Below are positions 23,501-37,536 of a stretch of 64,000 nt of DNA, in pieces. Origin of the DNA: Chara braunii (Eukaryota; Streptophyta; Charophyceae; Charales; Characeae); the NCBI GenBank assembly GCA_003427395.1, contig BFEA01000599.1:663253-727252 (forward strand), written 5' to 3'. Numbering within the stretch: position 1 is the first letter of the stretch; each line of letters starts with the position of its first letter. A model generated the notes under the pieces. That model was not told where the DNA came from. It worked only from the letters and a program-made list of their open reading frames with translations, and searched no databases. Both the position numbers and the translations under genes were made by a program.

Positions 23501-26500
23501 CTTCCAGGCCGCGCTTTCCAAGCAACTGGTACCTCCTCCTTTTTGAGGGAAAAATCATTGCAGACTTTGATATTGCCCGAGAGTGGTAGGCTGAGTGACT
23601 TTTAGCCACTTTGATAGGTTGATCTTGGAATACCCAGCTTGCATGGCTTGGACTTCGAGGAAGCCCCTTACCATAGGCTCGATGTTCGTCCCTAGGAACA
23701 AGGAATGGTTCACTCTCTGAGTGCCATGTACCTCAAAGTAGGCTCTCATGGAGCTGATCCAAGACTCTCCGTCCTCATTACCATTATACCTAGACGGTAT
23801 CATCGTCGCCTTCCTGTCCATTTATGGACTGCTATAGCTGGGACCAGCCATTGCTGGATCCCAACCCAGGGCTGTGGAAGTTGCAGAACTTCCCCCGGTG
23901 CCGGTTGTAGCGGCAGTGGGAAGTGCACCTGATAGCGGCAGTGGGAAATGCACCTGTCGCTGGTCCTTACTGATTAATCACCAAACTCAACGAAGAAGAC
24001 TGAGAAGGAGAAGAATGGAGAGGTGCAAAGGTAGAACGGGGAAGAGAACTCAAGATTTAGACCTGATGCGTGCTTGCCGTTTGCTGTAATTGATCGCGAT
24101 GTTCTTTGGCCATTTCAGCCATTTGAGTGCGCATCTGACTCATTTCCTTGAGTAGTTGGGATTTCACACTTGGGAGCTCACTGAGCAAATGGTAGTTCAC
24201 AAGCGCACGTACATACACAACCAGATCCTTCTTAAGGTCTGCATCAAGTATATTTGGAACTGTTTTGAAAATAGCCTGAAGTTCGTCAGCGATTGTTTTC
24301 CGCTTTTCTTCTTCCGCCTTTTCCTCCTCAGCCCATTTTTTTTGATCGAGGACCTTGTACAGCGGTGTATCAGCCTCACTCGCTGCATTCATACGGGCCT
24401 TTAACATATCAGAAAGCTTAGCTGATGCCATGTCGGAACTACTAGCTACTTCAGTTGCCATGGCCGCCTCCCTCACTCTTCACTCTCATAGGCCGAGGCT
24501 ATGGCGGGCTACTTGGGCCTTGCCCTAATGTCCAAAGGACAACGCAAAGCAGCTACTCTAGCTCAGGCCGCCATGCTTGGCTCTGCCTCGAAGCTTCTTG
24601 TTTTAGATCTACCCCAGCTGGGGCCTCCCTGCTGCAGCGCCCACCAAGGTGATGAGGATGGCATCCACCATAGTGAGGTAAGTACCTCTGGCGCTCCCCC
24701 TTCCCCCTGGTCTTCTTCCTCCTCCGTGTCTTTGCTCCTTCCCCAGCAGCGCTGCTCCAAGCTAGCGCTGCTCGAGCCAGCGCTCCAAGCAGTGTGTCGC
24801 CAAACTTGCACATTGACAATAAGGCTGGGCTCTTCGCTCGACCTGGAGATATAGCGGTCTTCGCTCGACCTGGAGATATAGCGGCCTGCTTGCCTCTTGG
24901 GTGGTAACTTCCAGGCCGCTCGGCCTTCCAAGCAACCGGTACCTCTGAAAGATCACTGCAGACTCTGGTATTGCCCGTACAAGCCCTAGACTCAGACTGG
25001 TTGGACTGGTACCCGCCTAGACCTAACCTACAACTACTGGCCTTTGAAAATGCAAACTTTTTTCTTCTTCTGCTCGGCCTCAAGTACCCGGCACATCTAC
25101 CTCTTCAGGGTGTGGTACCGGCCTACCTGCTACTTGAGTGTTTCCCCGTTGCGTTGAGTGTTGCAGGCCTCTTCACTCTAGTGTTTTTCTTGCTGCAATC
25201 CTCAATGTTACGGCCACAGGTAAGTACAGGCCCTGCGGGCCCAATGTACGAACAAGTGCCCTTGCGGGTCACACTCACACTTGAGCCAAACAGCACTTGG
25301 ACAGACATGCAGACCTGCACTTGGACAGACATGCAGAGCAACACTTGGACAGACATGCAGACCAGCACTTGGACAGACATGCAGACCAGCAAGCATGCAC
25401 ACACACGGACTTAGAGAACTTGTTAGCAAGCGGGAAACGCAGCAAGGCATTCAGTCCATGAGCAAAACTCAGAAATCAGCTATGTGTCTCAGTTCGTGTT
25501 TGGTCAGGTCATCACATTTCGGTCTTTTTGAAGGTCGTGAGGGGTGTTGGAGAGAGTGCAAAGGGAGGATTTCTGGTAGGAGGCGTGATGCACCTTGTTC
25601 AACCTGCCTTACCAGCGCAGTGAATCCACCCACACCCAGAAGACACTCACAACTTTGCAGTGAATCTGCCCACACCCATAACACACTCAAGCACAACTTT
25701 GCAGTGAATCCACCCACACCCACAACACACTCAAGCACAACTTTGTGTACCTGGTCGACGGGTGTCGACTGACGCAGGCCAGGAACACTGCTGGTACAAA
25801 AGTGGTCTTATGCTGAAGTTGGTGGAGCACTGGTGCAGATCGATCGACGTGTCAGGCACGGTGGACATGCAAGGGTTTCTGTGCACACTCTTGGGTGGGA
25901 GGACGTTGACCAATGCGGGCACTTGTACCCCCCCCCCAACCCCTCAGTTTGTGCGGGTTAATGGGGGGATTGGGCTGCAGAGGGGGTGAACTCAGTTGGG
26001 GAGAGTTGGGGGGAGGCCAGAGCACGCTATCCCCCTGGGAGGCGCTACGGTGAGTCACTTTGGTGATAGACGGTAGTGGTGCGTGAATGCCTCCTGACAA
26101 CTCGTCGTGGGACTCCTTGGACCACGAGTTCGAGTATAGTGCGCGCTGTGCCAGCAATCAAGGAGCGTGATCAAGGTCGATACCCCCTGCATGTGTGGTT
26201 GAGGTTGAGAGCTCTATAATCGATTCGCACACAAAGATTCCCTCTTTCTGGGAACAAAAAGGACAGCTGCACGTCTCTACCAATTATGTCATCAATGTGC
26301 TTGCCTAGTTTCTCTTCTAAGTCAGTCCCACACGGTAGACACAATCCTTAGGGAGAACCCTTCCCTCAATTAGCTCAATCTTTTGCTGGGAATTGAGTGA
26401 AAAGATAGGGAATTCACCCAAGACATCAAGAAATTGACCCAAAAGATAGGGAATGTTTGCTGGAATTTTAGATGAGAGACTAGGAGAATCAGATGTAGAG

Positions 26501-29500
26501 GGAAGTATTAGATTGTGAAGTTCCATCAGTAGTAGTAATATTTAAAGTAGCATCCTCAAAAGAACCAAAAGTGGGTGGGACGTGAGCACATTTTACAAAA
26601 TCTATGACTTTTTGCAGAAGTGCGCCAGATTCAAAAAGGTTATCTGGGCCTCGTGTGTTTCATCGAAGGGGGTATAATGCTTGCAACCCTCAACATCAAG
26701 GACAACAAACCATGGCTCCTTCCAAAATGTTTGTCCACATTGGGCCTTGAGCCAACCAAAGCCAATGATTGCTTTGAAAGGGCACGCCTCTGTGATGTAG
26801 AGTGAATGTATGGTCAGCGTGCAGGGCAGCGTGCACACCTCCCACCGCATGCATGGATATGATAGCCGCTTAGTTACCAACCTCCGTTTGATAGGGTTTC
26901 GCCAGTTGCCTTCATCCCGAGGACCACCTTATGAATATCGGCTAGAGAGAAGAAATTAGTTGTAGGACCAAAATCAATCAATGTGCAGATGTAAGTTCGG
27001 TTAATGAGGAGTTTGAAATAGATAAGCTTCACTCCCCCTTTGAGCTCGGACCTGCTTAAGCTTGGCCCAATGTTCAATGGGGTAATGGAAGTCTACTTCA
27101 GCGGATTACTCGGGAGGTTCTTCATACGAGATCCTATACATCACAACCTTGGAATTAGTAGAAGATCAGGCTTCATGGGTACACATGTAGATTGGATTCA
27201 TGTCCCTTAGAAAGCTTCACTTACTGGCTCACCCTCCCTTACATTAGAGAGTGCTAATAACCTCTCCAAGCCTCTTGTTTGTTTCACTTCGAATGGAAAC
27301 AGTCCTTAACAAAGTGACCTTTTTTGTTAGAGTGTAAACAAGTGTTGTTTTCCATTCTTGCCTGCCGTAGTTGTTTGGTGATTAGGAGATCTTTCCAAAG
27401 CTCAATAGACTTATCATCTGGAGTGGAGGAGGAACTGCGACTCCTACTGACTGCTCCCTTTTGGGTAGTGGTAGTCAGGGCAAAAGCAAACAATGTGGTT
27501 GCGGTCACCACATTTCAAACATTTTCAGTAATCCATTTTTGCCATGACGATTGTTCGATGCCCATCTCTTTCCATGGCTCTCCGTTTGCAATCCTTGGAT
27601 GTGCTGGCCATGGTCTGCGCCCTCTACCTCTTCCACCTGTGGAGGAGGAACTGCGTCCACCTTGCGGGGAACCATAACCCCTACCTCCTGCGTAATAGCT
27701 ACCTTCACTACTAGTCCCTCGGGTGCCCATCCGCTTCCTCCACCTCTTCCTCGGCCCCTCTTCCTCCTTGTCGCCCTCCCTTGTCTGCTGCAGCAGCTGA
27801 ATAGTCCCCTCCTTGGGCTGCCCGGTTGCCGTTCTTCTAGTCCATGATCTATGTTTTTGTAGGGCAGTTCCTCAACTCCACCGCCCTCAAATGTGACCAG
27901 AAGACTATCCTTCCCTTGTATACTGCCAGATATCGTTCTCTTCTTCCAGCAACCTCCTTTCTGTAGGTCCTTCCAATAATGGCAATAGTTTGCCGCTTGG
28001 AGGAAATTGGTGTGGTCTAGGACCATCTTATTAAACTTTTCATATGTCATGCCCCCCTCCTTGGTTTGGGCATACAATTTGGATCGATGGGGTTCGGGAA
28101 GTACACGTGCGAAGTTGTTCAAGATCTGTGTGGGAGTGAGATCTTGCTCGGGGCACTGCAGGAGTTCGTCCATAGTGGCCTTAGTGACGACACACTCTTC
28201 ATTTTCGATCACCTATGTTGAGGATCAAATGTTCTATATGTTTGGCTAGGTTCTTGTCTTCAAACCGATTCTTGAAGGCCAGGAAGAAATGTTCAATGAG
28301 AGTCCATTGAGAGTATTATACCATCGATGTGCACCTTGCGTCCTTCATTAGGGAGAGAGCAAAGTTCACAGCATCTTCCCAGGCCTGAGCTTGTCACCAG
28401 GACACGGTCCCAGTATGGTATCAACTGTCCATATAGATAGGTGCCCATGTGTGCCTCCTATTTTTTGTTATAAGTCCAGGGGATCTTTACCTTCACCTTC
28501 TCTCTCCTTTCTCCCCCTTTGGACTGTCCTACTTCCCCCTTTGGATCTCCTTCCCTTTTAGGGCCTTTGCCTCCCTTCCCATCATCACCACTATCATCTC
28601 CACCTCCACCAGCACTTCCTGACTTTATCGTGGCGATGGTGTCTACTAATTTCAAGGTGAATATTCCTTTTAGTTGCTGTGCATATCCTGCGAAGCGCTT
28701 GTCTATCCGGTGGGCGGCAACACTTAGGTAGTTGTTCCAAGTGGGTTTGAACTCGTGATTATGCTGTCCGAGTCGAGTGACAGACGTAATTGTATCGGCA
28801 AGTTCCTGGTTAGTATGTAGCAGGGTGTTGACCAATAGGGTGCGGTCGTCTTTCCTCGTACCCTCATGGCCCTTCTGTTCCTTGAGTTGACACTCATTCT
28901 CTTCCCCCTCAGATTTCAATCTCCTCTTTTCATCCAGCGTCGCCCTTTTCTTTATCAGGAGACGCTGGCACAATACATGTTCTCTTTCCTGCGTCAGAAC
29001 TCTCTCTCAGCGTCGTCCTCTGCTGCTTCCAATTTTGCCGTGAGTTCAACCCTCTCGGCCTCTCACTCCTGTGCTCACTCATCCTTTTTTGAACCCAAAT
29101 TTATCCATCCATGTTTCGGTATCAACTGGGTAGAAATGCAGTTCACTGGACTCTCCCCTTTTGGCACACATTCCTCCTTCCACCCTGTTCCTGGGGTAGG
29201 CCAGCCCCACCTCTTCTTCTCCTTCTTTTACTACTTTGATCTGCTGTTTCTGTTTTTCTAGAAAAGAATTCTCCTCCAATTCCCTTCTCCAATCTCTCTT
29301 TCTCCTCTTCTTCTTCTTCTTCTTCTCCTCCTCCTCTTCTTCTTCTTCTCCTCCTCCTCCTCCTTCGCGAGCCTGCTATCGGTTTCAGCCTGCTGTTCGG
29401 CAGTGTACGGCTGGGTGGACGCTCTGGACCGACTCACAAAATGCATGCCAAAGGTCCAAGCGAATCCCAGTGGAAAGAGGAAACGGAGGAGGGGGGCCCA

Positions 29501-32500
29501 TAGAGGGGACAGGGCCAGGAAGCCAAACATCGGGTAGTCATCCTTGGCGAGGGTCGGCACAGGAAAGTTGACGCCGCCTCCTCACCACACCTACCCCTCA
29601 ACTCCTTGCAGTTCTCAATACTTACTCTGATCCTAACCTAATCAGGGTCTTGACAACATATTCCCTTCCCACTTCTGTCACTACAGCTCTCCTGACAACC
29701 GGTGGGCAACCGACAGTTTAAGGTCAGCCAGCACAGACCTCAGGAATTCTTTAAGGACGCAAACAGGACGTTGTGCCCACTGATATGAAGGATTGCTCTC
29801 AATACTTGGACGGTTCCTTGTTGATTGCAATGGGGAAAAAACAAAAGGCCTTTCCAAAATCTATGAAAGTGAAGGCCGCGTTTTCTTTGGACTGTCGGGT
29901 TTATTGCACCATCTCGTGTATCAGTATGATGTTTTCTGCTGCATGAACCCAGTCTGGGATGGGTGTATCGGATCTAATGAGGCAGGAATCATTCTGTTTG
30001 CCGATGCTTTGGCCACCATTTTGTATGTAACAGTGAGGAAGGCGATTAGTTCCATATTCAATTTGTCTCCCTCCTTGTAAAGGAGGAACAACACCCCTTG
30101 GCCCACCAGTTCCCCCATGCTGCCTGTACGCCATACTTTTCTGTAATCATCCACAAGGTCCAAACTCAACTGATCCCACAGTGACTCCTAAAATTCTTTC
30201 GGGAGACCGTCCAATCTGGGGTTTTCTCCTCCGGGTCCCACTGGGTACCTATGGCCCCAAGTAGGCTGGCAACCCTAACCACTTCCCCACAAGGGGGAGG
30301 AGCCTTTCCTCCAAGAGAGATCGGTCTCTGACTCACCAATCGCAGGAAGATCAACTTATGACAATGAGTGCGGCTGCTGACTCGAATGACAAGATGACAT
30401 CAACAGAAATCAACTTGCAGCAGATGTCTCCAGGAAAATATGTGGGAAGGTACCATGCACAACAAAATTCAGATTGCATAAATGACAGGGCCAGGGCAAA
30501 GAAGCACTTGACTCCTTGAGCGCTCCCTCGATGCAGGTGAGTACACCTCTTGCTCCTTGCTGTGCACCTTCTTCTTTGGCCCTCCACTTTCAGTCAAACC
30601 CCGATCTCTCTTTCTTCTTCTCTTTCTTTTTTTTAATCGCCCGCCGGTCTTCTTCCTTGCTGGCGCCTCAACTCCGAGCGGATGCAGCAGGAACCAGCTC
30701 CGATACCACTGAAATGAGCCAAGCACTCGTCAAGTTCCACCTCACATGCATCAATGAACATTCACATGAGAGTTCACACGTGGGAAGCTAACCCGAGATA
30801 CAATCAACACATGAAGATGTTGTCTCTCTTCGTCTCTCTCTACCCTGGATCGTCACCCTGGATACACCCATTCAGGTAAGCTTCCACCTTGGTGGCTATG
30901 GCTGCCCACATCCTTGGCTACCTCTAGCCTGGCTATGGATTATGTCACAAGCACCCTCTCCTCCTTCGGGCGAACAGTGCCCAAGTTGCCTTCACGCACA
31001 AGCAGCAGCAGCGCTTCCGCATGTCGCAACTGAGCAAGTGATGAGCCGCTGCACTGTAGCAGCTAAATATAGGGCTTGGCTTGGCTTGGCTTGGCCTGCT
31101 TCAGACCGGTACTGGTCAGCTGCGGCCTGTCTGCTGCAAACATTTTGTTGGTCCGGTAGCTTCTGGACTTTCCTGGGACATGCTGCAAAATTGGACTTGG
31201 GACTATCGGACTGGACTGGATGCTTCTGGACTTTTCTTGTCGGGTACCGGACGGACTCCTACCGACCTACGACGCTTTGGTACCGGCACCTACTGACCTA
31301 CGGCATTTCGGTCTCTGGACCCTGAGGCCTATCCTACTGGACAGCCATGGGACTTGGGACTCTTTAGGACCCTGGGACCGGGACTGGGTGTCTGCTGTGT
31401 GAATCCTTCCAATTACATAACTCGAACATGAACATCTGAAAATGTTTCAAAAATCTTTGTGAATAGAATGTTGCAGACAGGTTGTCATGTGACTGACATG
31501 AATTCACATGAGACTGACGTAGTTTCACTAGAAAATGATGCGACTCTTATGAAAATGTTTCACAAATCTTTGTGACTAGAATGGTGCGGACAGATTGTTA
31601 AACCACCAGTATCTCCAGGTCCTCCGAAGGCTTCCCCTGTACATTCGACGGCCGCACTTTTGATGTACCTGCGTGGTGGTAACCAGTTTGAATATGGTGT
31701 ATAACATTATTGGTCCAAGCAAGCTGGATGAGTGGACGTTGACCAGCCAGCATAGAATGTTAGACATTAGTGAATGAAAAGGAACTGGACTATCAGGGGT
31801 TGCAACCTCAGCTGGAATTCTTCTCTGATTGTAATAGTACTGGTCTAGAGGGGATCAGAGGATAAAACTTCTGGATCCGGAGAAGCGGTCGGGTCATGTA
31901 GAGGTCGTTGCACTGGCACGCAACAGAGTCAAGAAGTTATGAACCTCCATGTAGTAGGTGTTTCTGACACCAGGGCAAGTGTTGAATCTCATGTAGTAGT
32001 TCTGCTGACGGTGCAGCAAAATGTGATTTGGTTCTGAGAGCAAAGTGGAATGATGTACCCCTGGTGTCATCTCAAGAGAGTCCGCTAGAGGTCATTTCTG
32101 ATTGTGTACGGGCTAGCACAGGGGTGGTCGTGAGAACGGTGTTGTACCCCTGGTATGATCGGAGTGTGAGGAGAATTGAATAAGAGTACTCGGATGTATG
32201 CCGCTCCCATGAGGGAAGGAAAAGTGATCGGTAATGGGCTTTCTTTTCATGTGGTGATGATTGTAATTTGTGTAGCGTTATTGGTGGTGGTGATGCGGGA
32301 GCAGGTGTGCTGCTTGTGTACGCTTTGGTCCTAAAGGGGAAGCTGAAAAAGTACAGAGAGGCAAATGCGGGTTGTTTTGGGGTCACTCGCTGGGGAAAGA
32401 GATAAGAAAGAGGGCATCTGACCTGGAATGTTGGCCTTCTCGTCATGCCTGGCACTCAGGCCGTCGGGCTCTTGATTGGTACGGATGATCTTCCTGCAGA

Positions 32501-35500
32501 TAAACAGTTGAAGTATTTGGCTGCGATCGTTGGACCACTCTGTGAACAGGTGAGCAAGCTTCTGCAGTTATCTATGGAGCGCTTGTGCGTTAATGAATGG
32601 AAAAAACTTTGTACCTCCTTTTGTTGCGTTTTTCCGATTGTTCCTTAACTGCTTGATTGGTTGGACCCTATATAGGACATAAAGCTTTCTCAATCATATT
32701 ATATGCTTGAGTGGTTGGCTTGGGTAGAGTACGTGTGCTGGTTGCTCTAGAGATGGTGGATGCTCTTTCTTTTCTTAGCAGGTAAAAGCTGCAGAAGTCT
32801 CAGAAGCTCGATGGCGATTCGTTGGCGAATGCCTGTGTTCTTGATGGGACAACGAGGAGCACTGAGGAGAAAACGTTGGTTCGACCTGTAGCTTTGATGA
32901 TTGCAAGATAATTAGGTGCACACATCCATGGGAGTGATGAAGTCATTCGGCTGAGTAGGCCTGATGTGCGGGAAGTGACAGAACTTGTGCGTGGTCGTAT
33001 GCATGTTCATGTGATGTTGCCAAGTGTTGGTGTGTAGTTTGCTCGTCAAAAGAAGGGATGGTCATGAGACCCTTCAGTTCTTAGGAATGTCAGATGCCTT
33101 TCATAACAAGACCAGACCCCCCCTCTGCCCAACTGGCCCGGGCGTCCATGCCCAGCATAGATAAACCCATAAATCAACTCACAAGAAAATCCACTACCAA
33201 AGAGTCCAATTTCCAACCAAAGCCATGAATTAGGAGCCCATTTCTGTATTGCTAAGCAAGTTGTCAGCGTCTACTCAGAGGATCCCATTTTCATCTCCAC
33301 ACCGACACCTAGCACACCCCAGTCAGAAAGTATTCAGTAATAATTCAATTCATTCAATAGCAGATCATTTTCATGGCAGTCTTTGGCATATGAATTCATG
33401 CGAAGCTGCCTAAAGAAATTGAGTGCTATGATGGATGCTTTAGCACTCTTTCCCTCTTGTCCAAAGTATAGTACCCTTTACTAATCCATCTATCTGGCGG
33501 TCACATTTTCAGCAGGAGAACTTGCCCACCCTGGGTTCAATTCATTTCCATGATTCGGTATCACCGATGGAATGCTGACCAGCAAAAACAGAACAAGGCA
33601 GCCAAAAGAGGAAGCACGTAGCGTTTTACCATCTGTTACATCCTTCAGCCTGAGTTCATCATGCATGTGGTTAGTAGAGGCCCCCAGTTTTCACCCCACC
33701 CCCTCTGGTCTTATGGGGGGTTTCTGATGTTTTACATTCCTGTTTGCTGTTGTCGTGTGCTGAGTTTGCTCCACTGTGGTGGCAAATTTGGCTTGGTCCT
33801 TCTGGCTTTCTCGGGCGACCCCCCCTCTGCCCAACTGGCCCGGGCGTCCGTGCCGAGCATAGATAAACCCACAAAAAGAGGCGAGGATCCCGAAAAACTC
33901 CTGTTGGGTTAACATGTGTTACATGAACGCTGGCAACAGGGGTGGTATGTTAAAGGTGGTAACAAGCTTGTTGGATCAAGCCTTGGTAGAAATTGTCTTT
34001 GGATGATTTGCACAGTTCAAGAAGAGGGAGGTGCACCTGGTCCTGTACTTATTTGAATAACCTTTAGCTTTTAGTCAACGCTCCTTTGTCTGTGCACGAG
34101 AAGAATAAAGAGTGCAAGCACTGCAAGGTGGCTTGTGATTTGAACTCAAAACTCTGCATCAATCAGAATTGGAGGCCATTATGGAAATGACATGCAGTTC
34201 ATGCTTTTGTGCTTCAGTCAGGTCAGAGAGTTTGCTTACTAGAGTTGGTTTTGCACTTGCTGGTCTTTGTGGTTTTCTCTCTCTGTGTCTGAGACAAACA
34301 GGCGAAAAACATCCTCGTGAACCAGACCTCTGCGGACGACAACGTGGGGAGCCCACAAACAGCAGGTGCCTTGATGCATTTCATTCATGCACTAGGCAGT
34401 ATCAGCAAGGTAGACAACCAGCAGGAGCTGTAACTCTAGTGATGTGTTGTTCATTACTTCCCTTCTAAGTCAGGCTGCCTCCATTTCTTATGGGAACAGC
34501 TCATACTTGTGGTGCACCATGCGGATGGATTTCTGTGCGTGCACCGCGCACAAGGTGAGGTGCTCTGGGGTGTGCGTGACTTCACGTCATGTGTGTGCAC
34601 CGGTACAGGCTTCTCTTCTTTGTGAGTGTGTTCCAATATATCCCATAGCGTATCCGCCACACACTCCACTGTGACAGTGGTACAGCAGGTGCGGCCATAG
34701 CCACTCATATGCCGTCTATGGCCAGCCATTCGATGCTCATGCTACCTTCCCTACAATACTGGACTGTGAGAAGTAAAACGACCAGACAACCCACAGGTAA
34801 AGTGAGGAAGGACAACAAACAGGCAGGTAAAAGGCAGCAAGGCAAAAGCAGTGAGGTAAACAGAAGGCTGGAGGGCATGGGGGAGGTGGGAGGGCAGACA
34901 ATACGTAAGCGCACAAGGCAGGGAAGGCGAAAAGAAAAGTACGAGTACGGGAAAAGAAGTGCTGATGATGAAAGATTGTTTCGTTGGAGTTGCACCGAGT
35001 CATCAGGAGGCCGAACCCTCGACAATCTGCGGAATCCACCATTTGGATGCTTTGGGTCATACCCTCCGACCTTTGTCGAAAGTGCTGTTGGACAGCCCAC
35101 AAACGGAACATAGCAAGCAACACAGCGATTCAGGAAAGTGCCAGACAAGGCTACCAGGGCAACCCAACTGCACAGCGTCAAAACTACTGCATGGGACTAC
35201 TGCACATGCGCATGGGCAGCAAGGCAACAGCACAGTGAAGCAGGCAGGGGCATGGCAAGCGGGGAGGCAGCAAGGCAGCAGAGGAGCACAGACAAGGCAG
35301 TCCACAAATTCAACACGGCCCGAAGCAATCGATCACCTGCCATGCTGCAGACAAGACAGTCCACAAATCCAACACGGACGAAAGCAGTTCATCACCTACC
35401 ATGAAGAACCCTGCAGCCTGTTTGTCCCCACCTCCTGAGCCGGGCAGTTCTTCGACCAACATCTATCAACACCTATAAGCAGGCATCACTGACATACGCA

Positions 35501-36098
35501 CCGAGTGGGCTCCATAATAGTACAGTAGGCATCAGTGTTGCGTACCCCAGTGGTCAGCGCCGCTCGACTGGTTGTATGCCCACCAGCCGACCGGTTGGCT
35601 GGTCGGCACCTACTCCCAAACTGCCAACCAGCACCCTCATACCCCCTCCAATACCCCCCTCTATACCTGTCTCTTATACACATCTAGATGTGTATAAGAG
35701 ACCCTCTATACCCCCTGCCCCCCCCCCCCCCAAAAAAAAAAAAGAAAAAAAGAAAAAAGAAAACACAAACCCACAGCGCCCCCCATCCCTGTAAGTTTCT
35801 CAGTGGGTATGGGCTGTGTACTCAGCAAGCGCAGTACAGCCTCCAACTCTGATTTGAAAAAAAAACAGTGGGTGGCTGTTTTCTGACTGGTCGGCAGACC
35901 GCCGACCAGTTGGCCCTGCTGGTCGGCTGCAAAATGGTCGGCTGTTGGTGTTGGCGGTTAGCAGCTATGCAACCCTGATAGGCATTCTAAAAAAGCAACC
36001 ACTGGCTGTTTAGCAAATTAGCACTGCTTAGAGGTGCTTGCTTGGACGTTAAAAAAACAAAGAAGAAAGACACAAAAAGCAAGTGTGAGTATGACGTA

Positions 36099-36132
<34 letters not shown>

Positions 36133-37355
36133 CCCGAAGATTTTGTGGACCACTTCTCGATATCTACTGACATTCTATTGAAGTTCTTCCGGGCGAGTGT
36201 AATGCTTCGCGACTTACCCCAACCGGATTCTGCCATTTGGGATATTGGCAGTCCAATAAGCAGAGCATTTTTCGGATCCCATCTACAATGCCCCGGAAAA
36301 TGTGATGGAAATGCGCGGCGAGTCCCTAAAATCAGTAGAGTTTGCGTTGGCATTGGCGGAATTCGAATAGCCATAGAAACGTACGTGGAGCTCGTTGGAA
36401 TCACCTGCGGACCAAAAAAAAGGAAAACCTAAACTGGAGCCCGCGCATTTCCCAGAAAGGAAAGCGTTTGATAGGATTCAAATAAAAACTGTGTTTTTAA
36501 CTTTTTAGTAGGTCTGGGTTTTTTATGTTCTGTTTCAACGTTTCTGTTCACTATAAGCTAAACCGGCTGGTGCTGCCGGGACAACTCCAGGTTGAATTGT
36601 GAGGTCCACGGCCTCGTTATCATTTTGCAATGATATTGAATGTGTTCCTTTTTTTCGTTTTTTAAAAAAAAGAGGAAAACATTGATGCACCAGGGCATAC
36701 TCTGCTTTTTTGTTTGATTCGGGAGCGTTGGGCCTCACTCCAGTACAGAAATTTGAACTGTATCCGGAAGGCTGACGGTCCAGATACATTCACAATGTCG
36801 GTCCATCTGTTTTCTTTTTTTTGCTTTTGAGTTTTGTCGGCATCGGGCGTTGCTCGACATAACATTGAAAATGTTCTGGAGGCGTGATGCTCTGGAGGCG
36901 TGATGCTCTGGATGCATTTGTAATTTAAGTTGTAAGATGGCATCTGGGCTGGGAAACATTCCAAATACATATGGGATGTTGGGATTTGAGCGAGTTCCGT
37001 CTTGAGAGGGCATTTCCCCCCCTCTCAATACTTCCTGGAGAGCGAGTGCCCTTTGGGGGCTATGGCCCACTTGGGTAGGTTTAGCTCTGGTTTCAAGAAT
37101 TTTCCAACGTGGTCAGTTATGGATCCGTGTATACTCAAAACCAGAAGTAAACCTCTTTGAGTGCGGCACGGCGCCGTCTGTGCACTCACTTGCACGTTGT
37201 GGTGTACCCTCTTTCTCTCACTTCTGACGGACTGCACTTCGCTGAGCCAGTTCGTGCGCAGCCAATAAGTCGAGAGAAACCGCCTATTTTGTTGTTTTCA
37301 CCGAGTGCGAACGAAACACTGCCCACACCGCCACACACACACACACACACATACT

Positions 37356-37406
<51 letters not shown>

Positions 37407-37502
37407 TAAGAGATGGAATCCAACAGATGGGAGGGAATGAAGAAGGAAGAAAGGGATAAAAGTGAGCACCTTGGGGGGAGGGGGGGAGAGAGAGAGAGAG
37501 AT

Positions 37503-37536
<34 letters not shown>

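Larger units (their letters stand above)
15166..32459 (+). other. Intron 2 (17,294 bp), retrotransposon-filled
   Basis: The longest intron. Recognisable content is almost entirely transposon-derived and antisense: gypsy integrase and pol fragments, two gag-like regions, a LINE fragment, short inverted-repeat elements and many tandem repeats, listed separately. Stretches between them, for example 16215-16930 and 25745-26190, show no feature I can name. Confidence 0.9.

Noticed and set aside
25294-25389. CRISPR-like regular repeats
   Set aside because: Units are directly contiguous 24-bp tandem repeats without unique spacers, in a eukaryotic intron; the same applies to the 27-bp and 21-bp arrays.
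16930-30710. A working retrotransposon
   Set aside because: Each pol, protease and gag region carries stops, frameshifts, truncations or changed catalytic residues; no complete pair of LTRs was found.
32782-32842. Possible exon reading VKAAEVSEARWRFVGE after a cagcag acceptor
   Set aside because: It reaches a stop after about 20 codons and does not align; 34302-34409 fills the missing exportin segment exactly.
35486-35794. Short frames beginning MCIRDR or containing SYTHLDVYKR
   Set aside because: These peptides are translations of the Nextera junction, not natural proteins.
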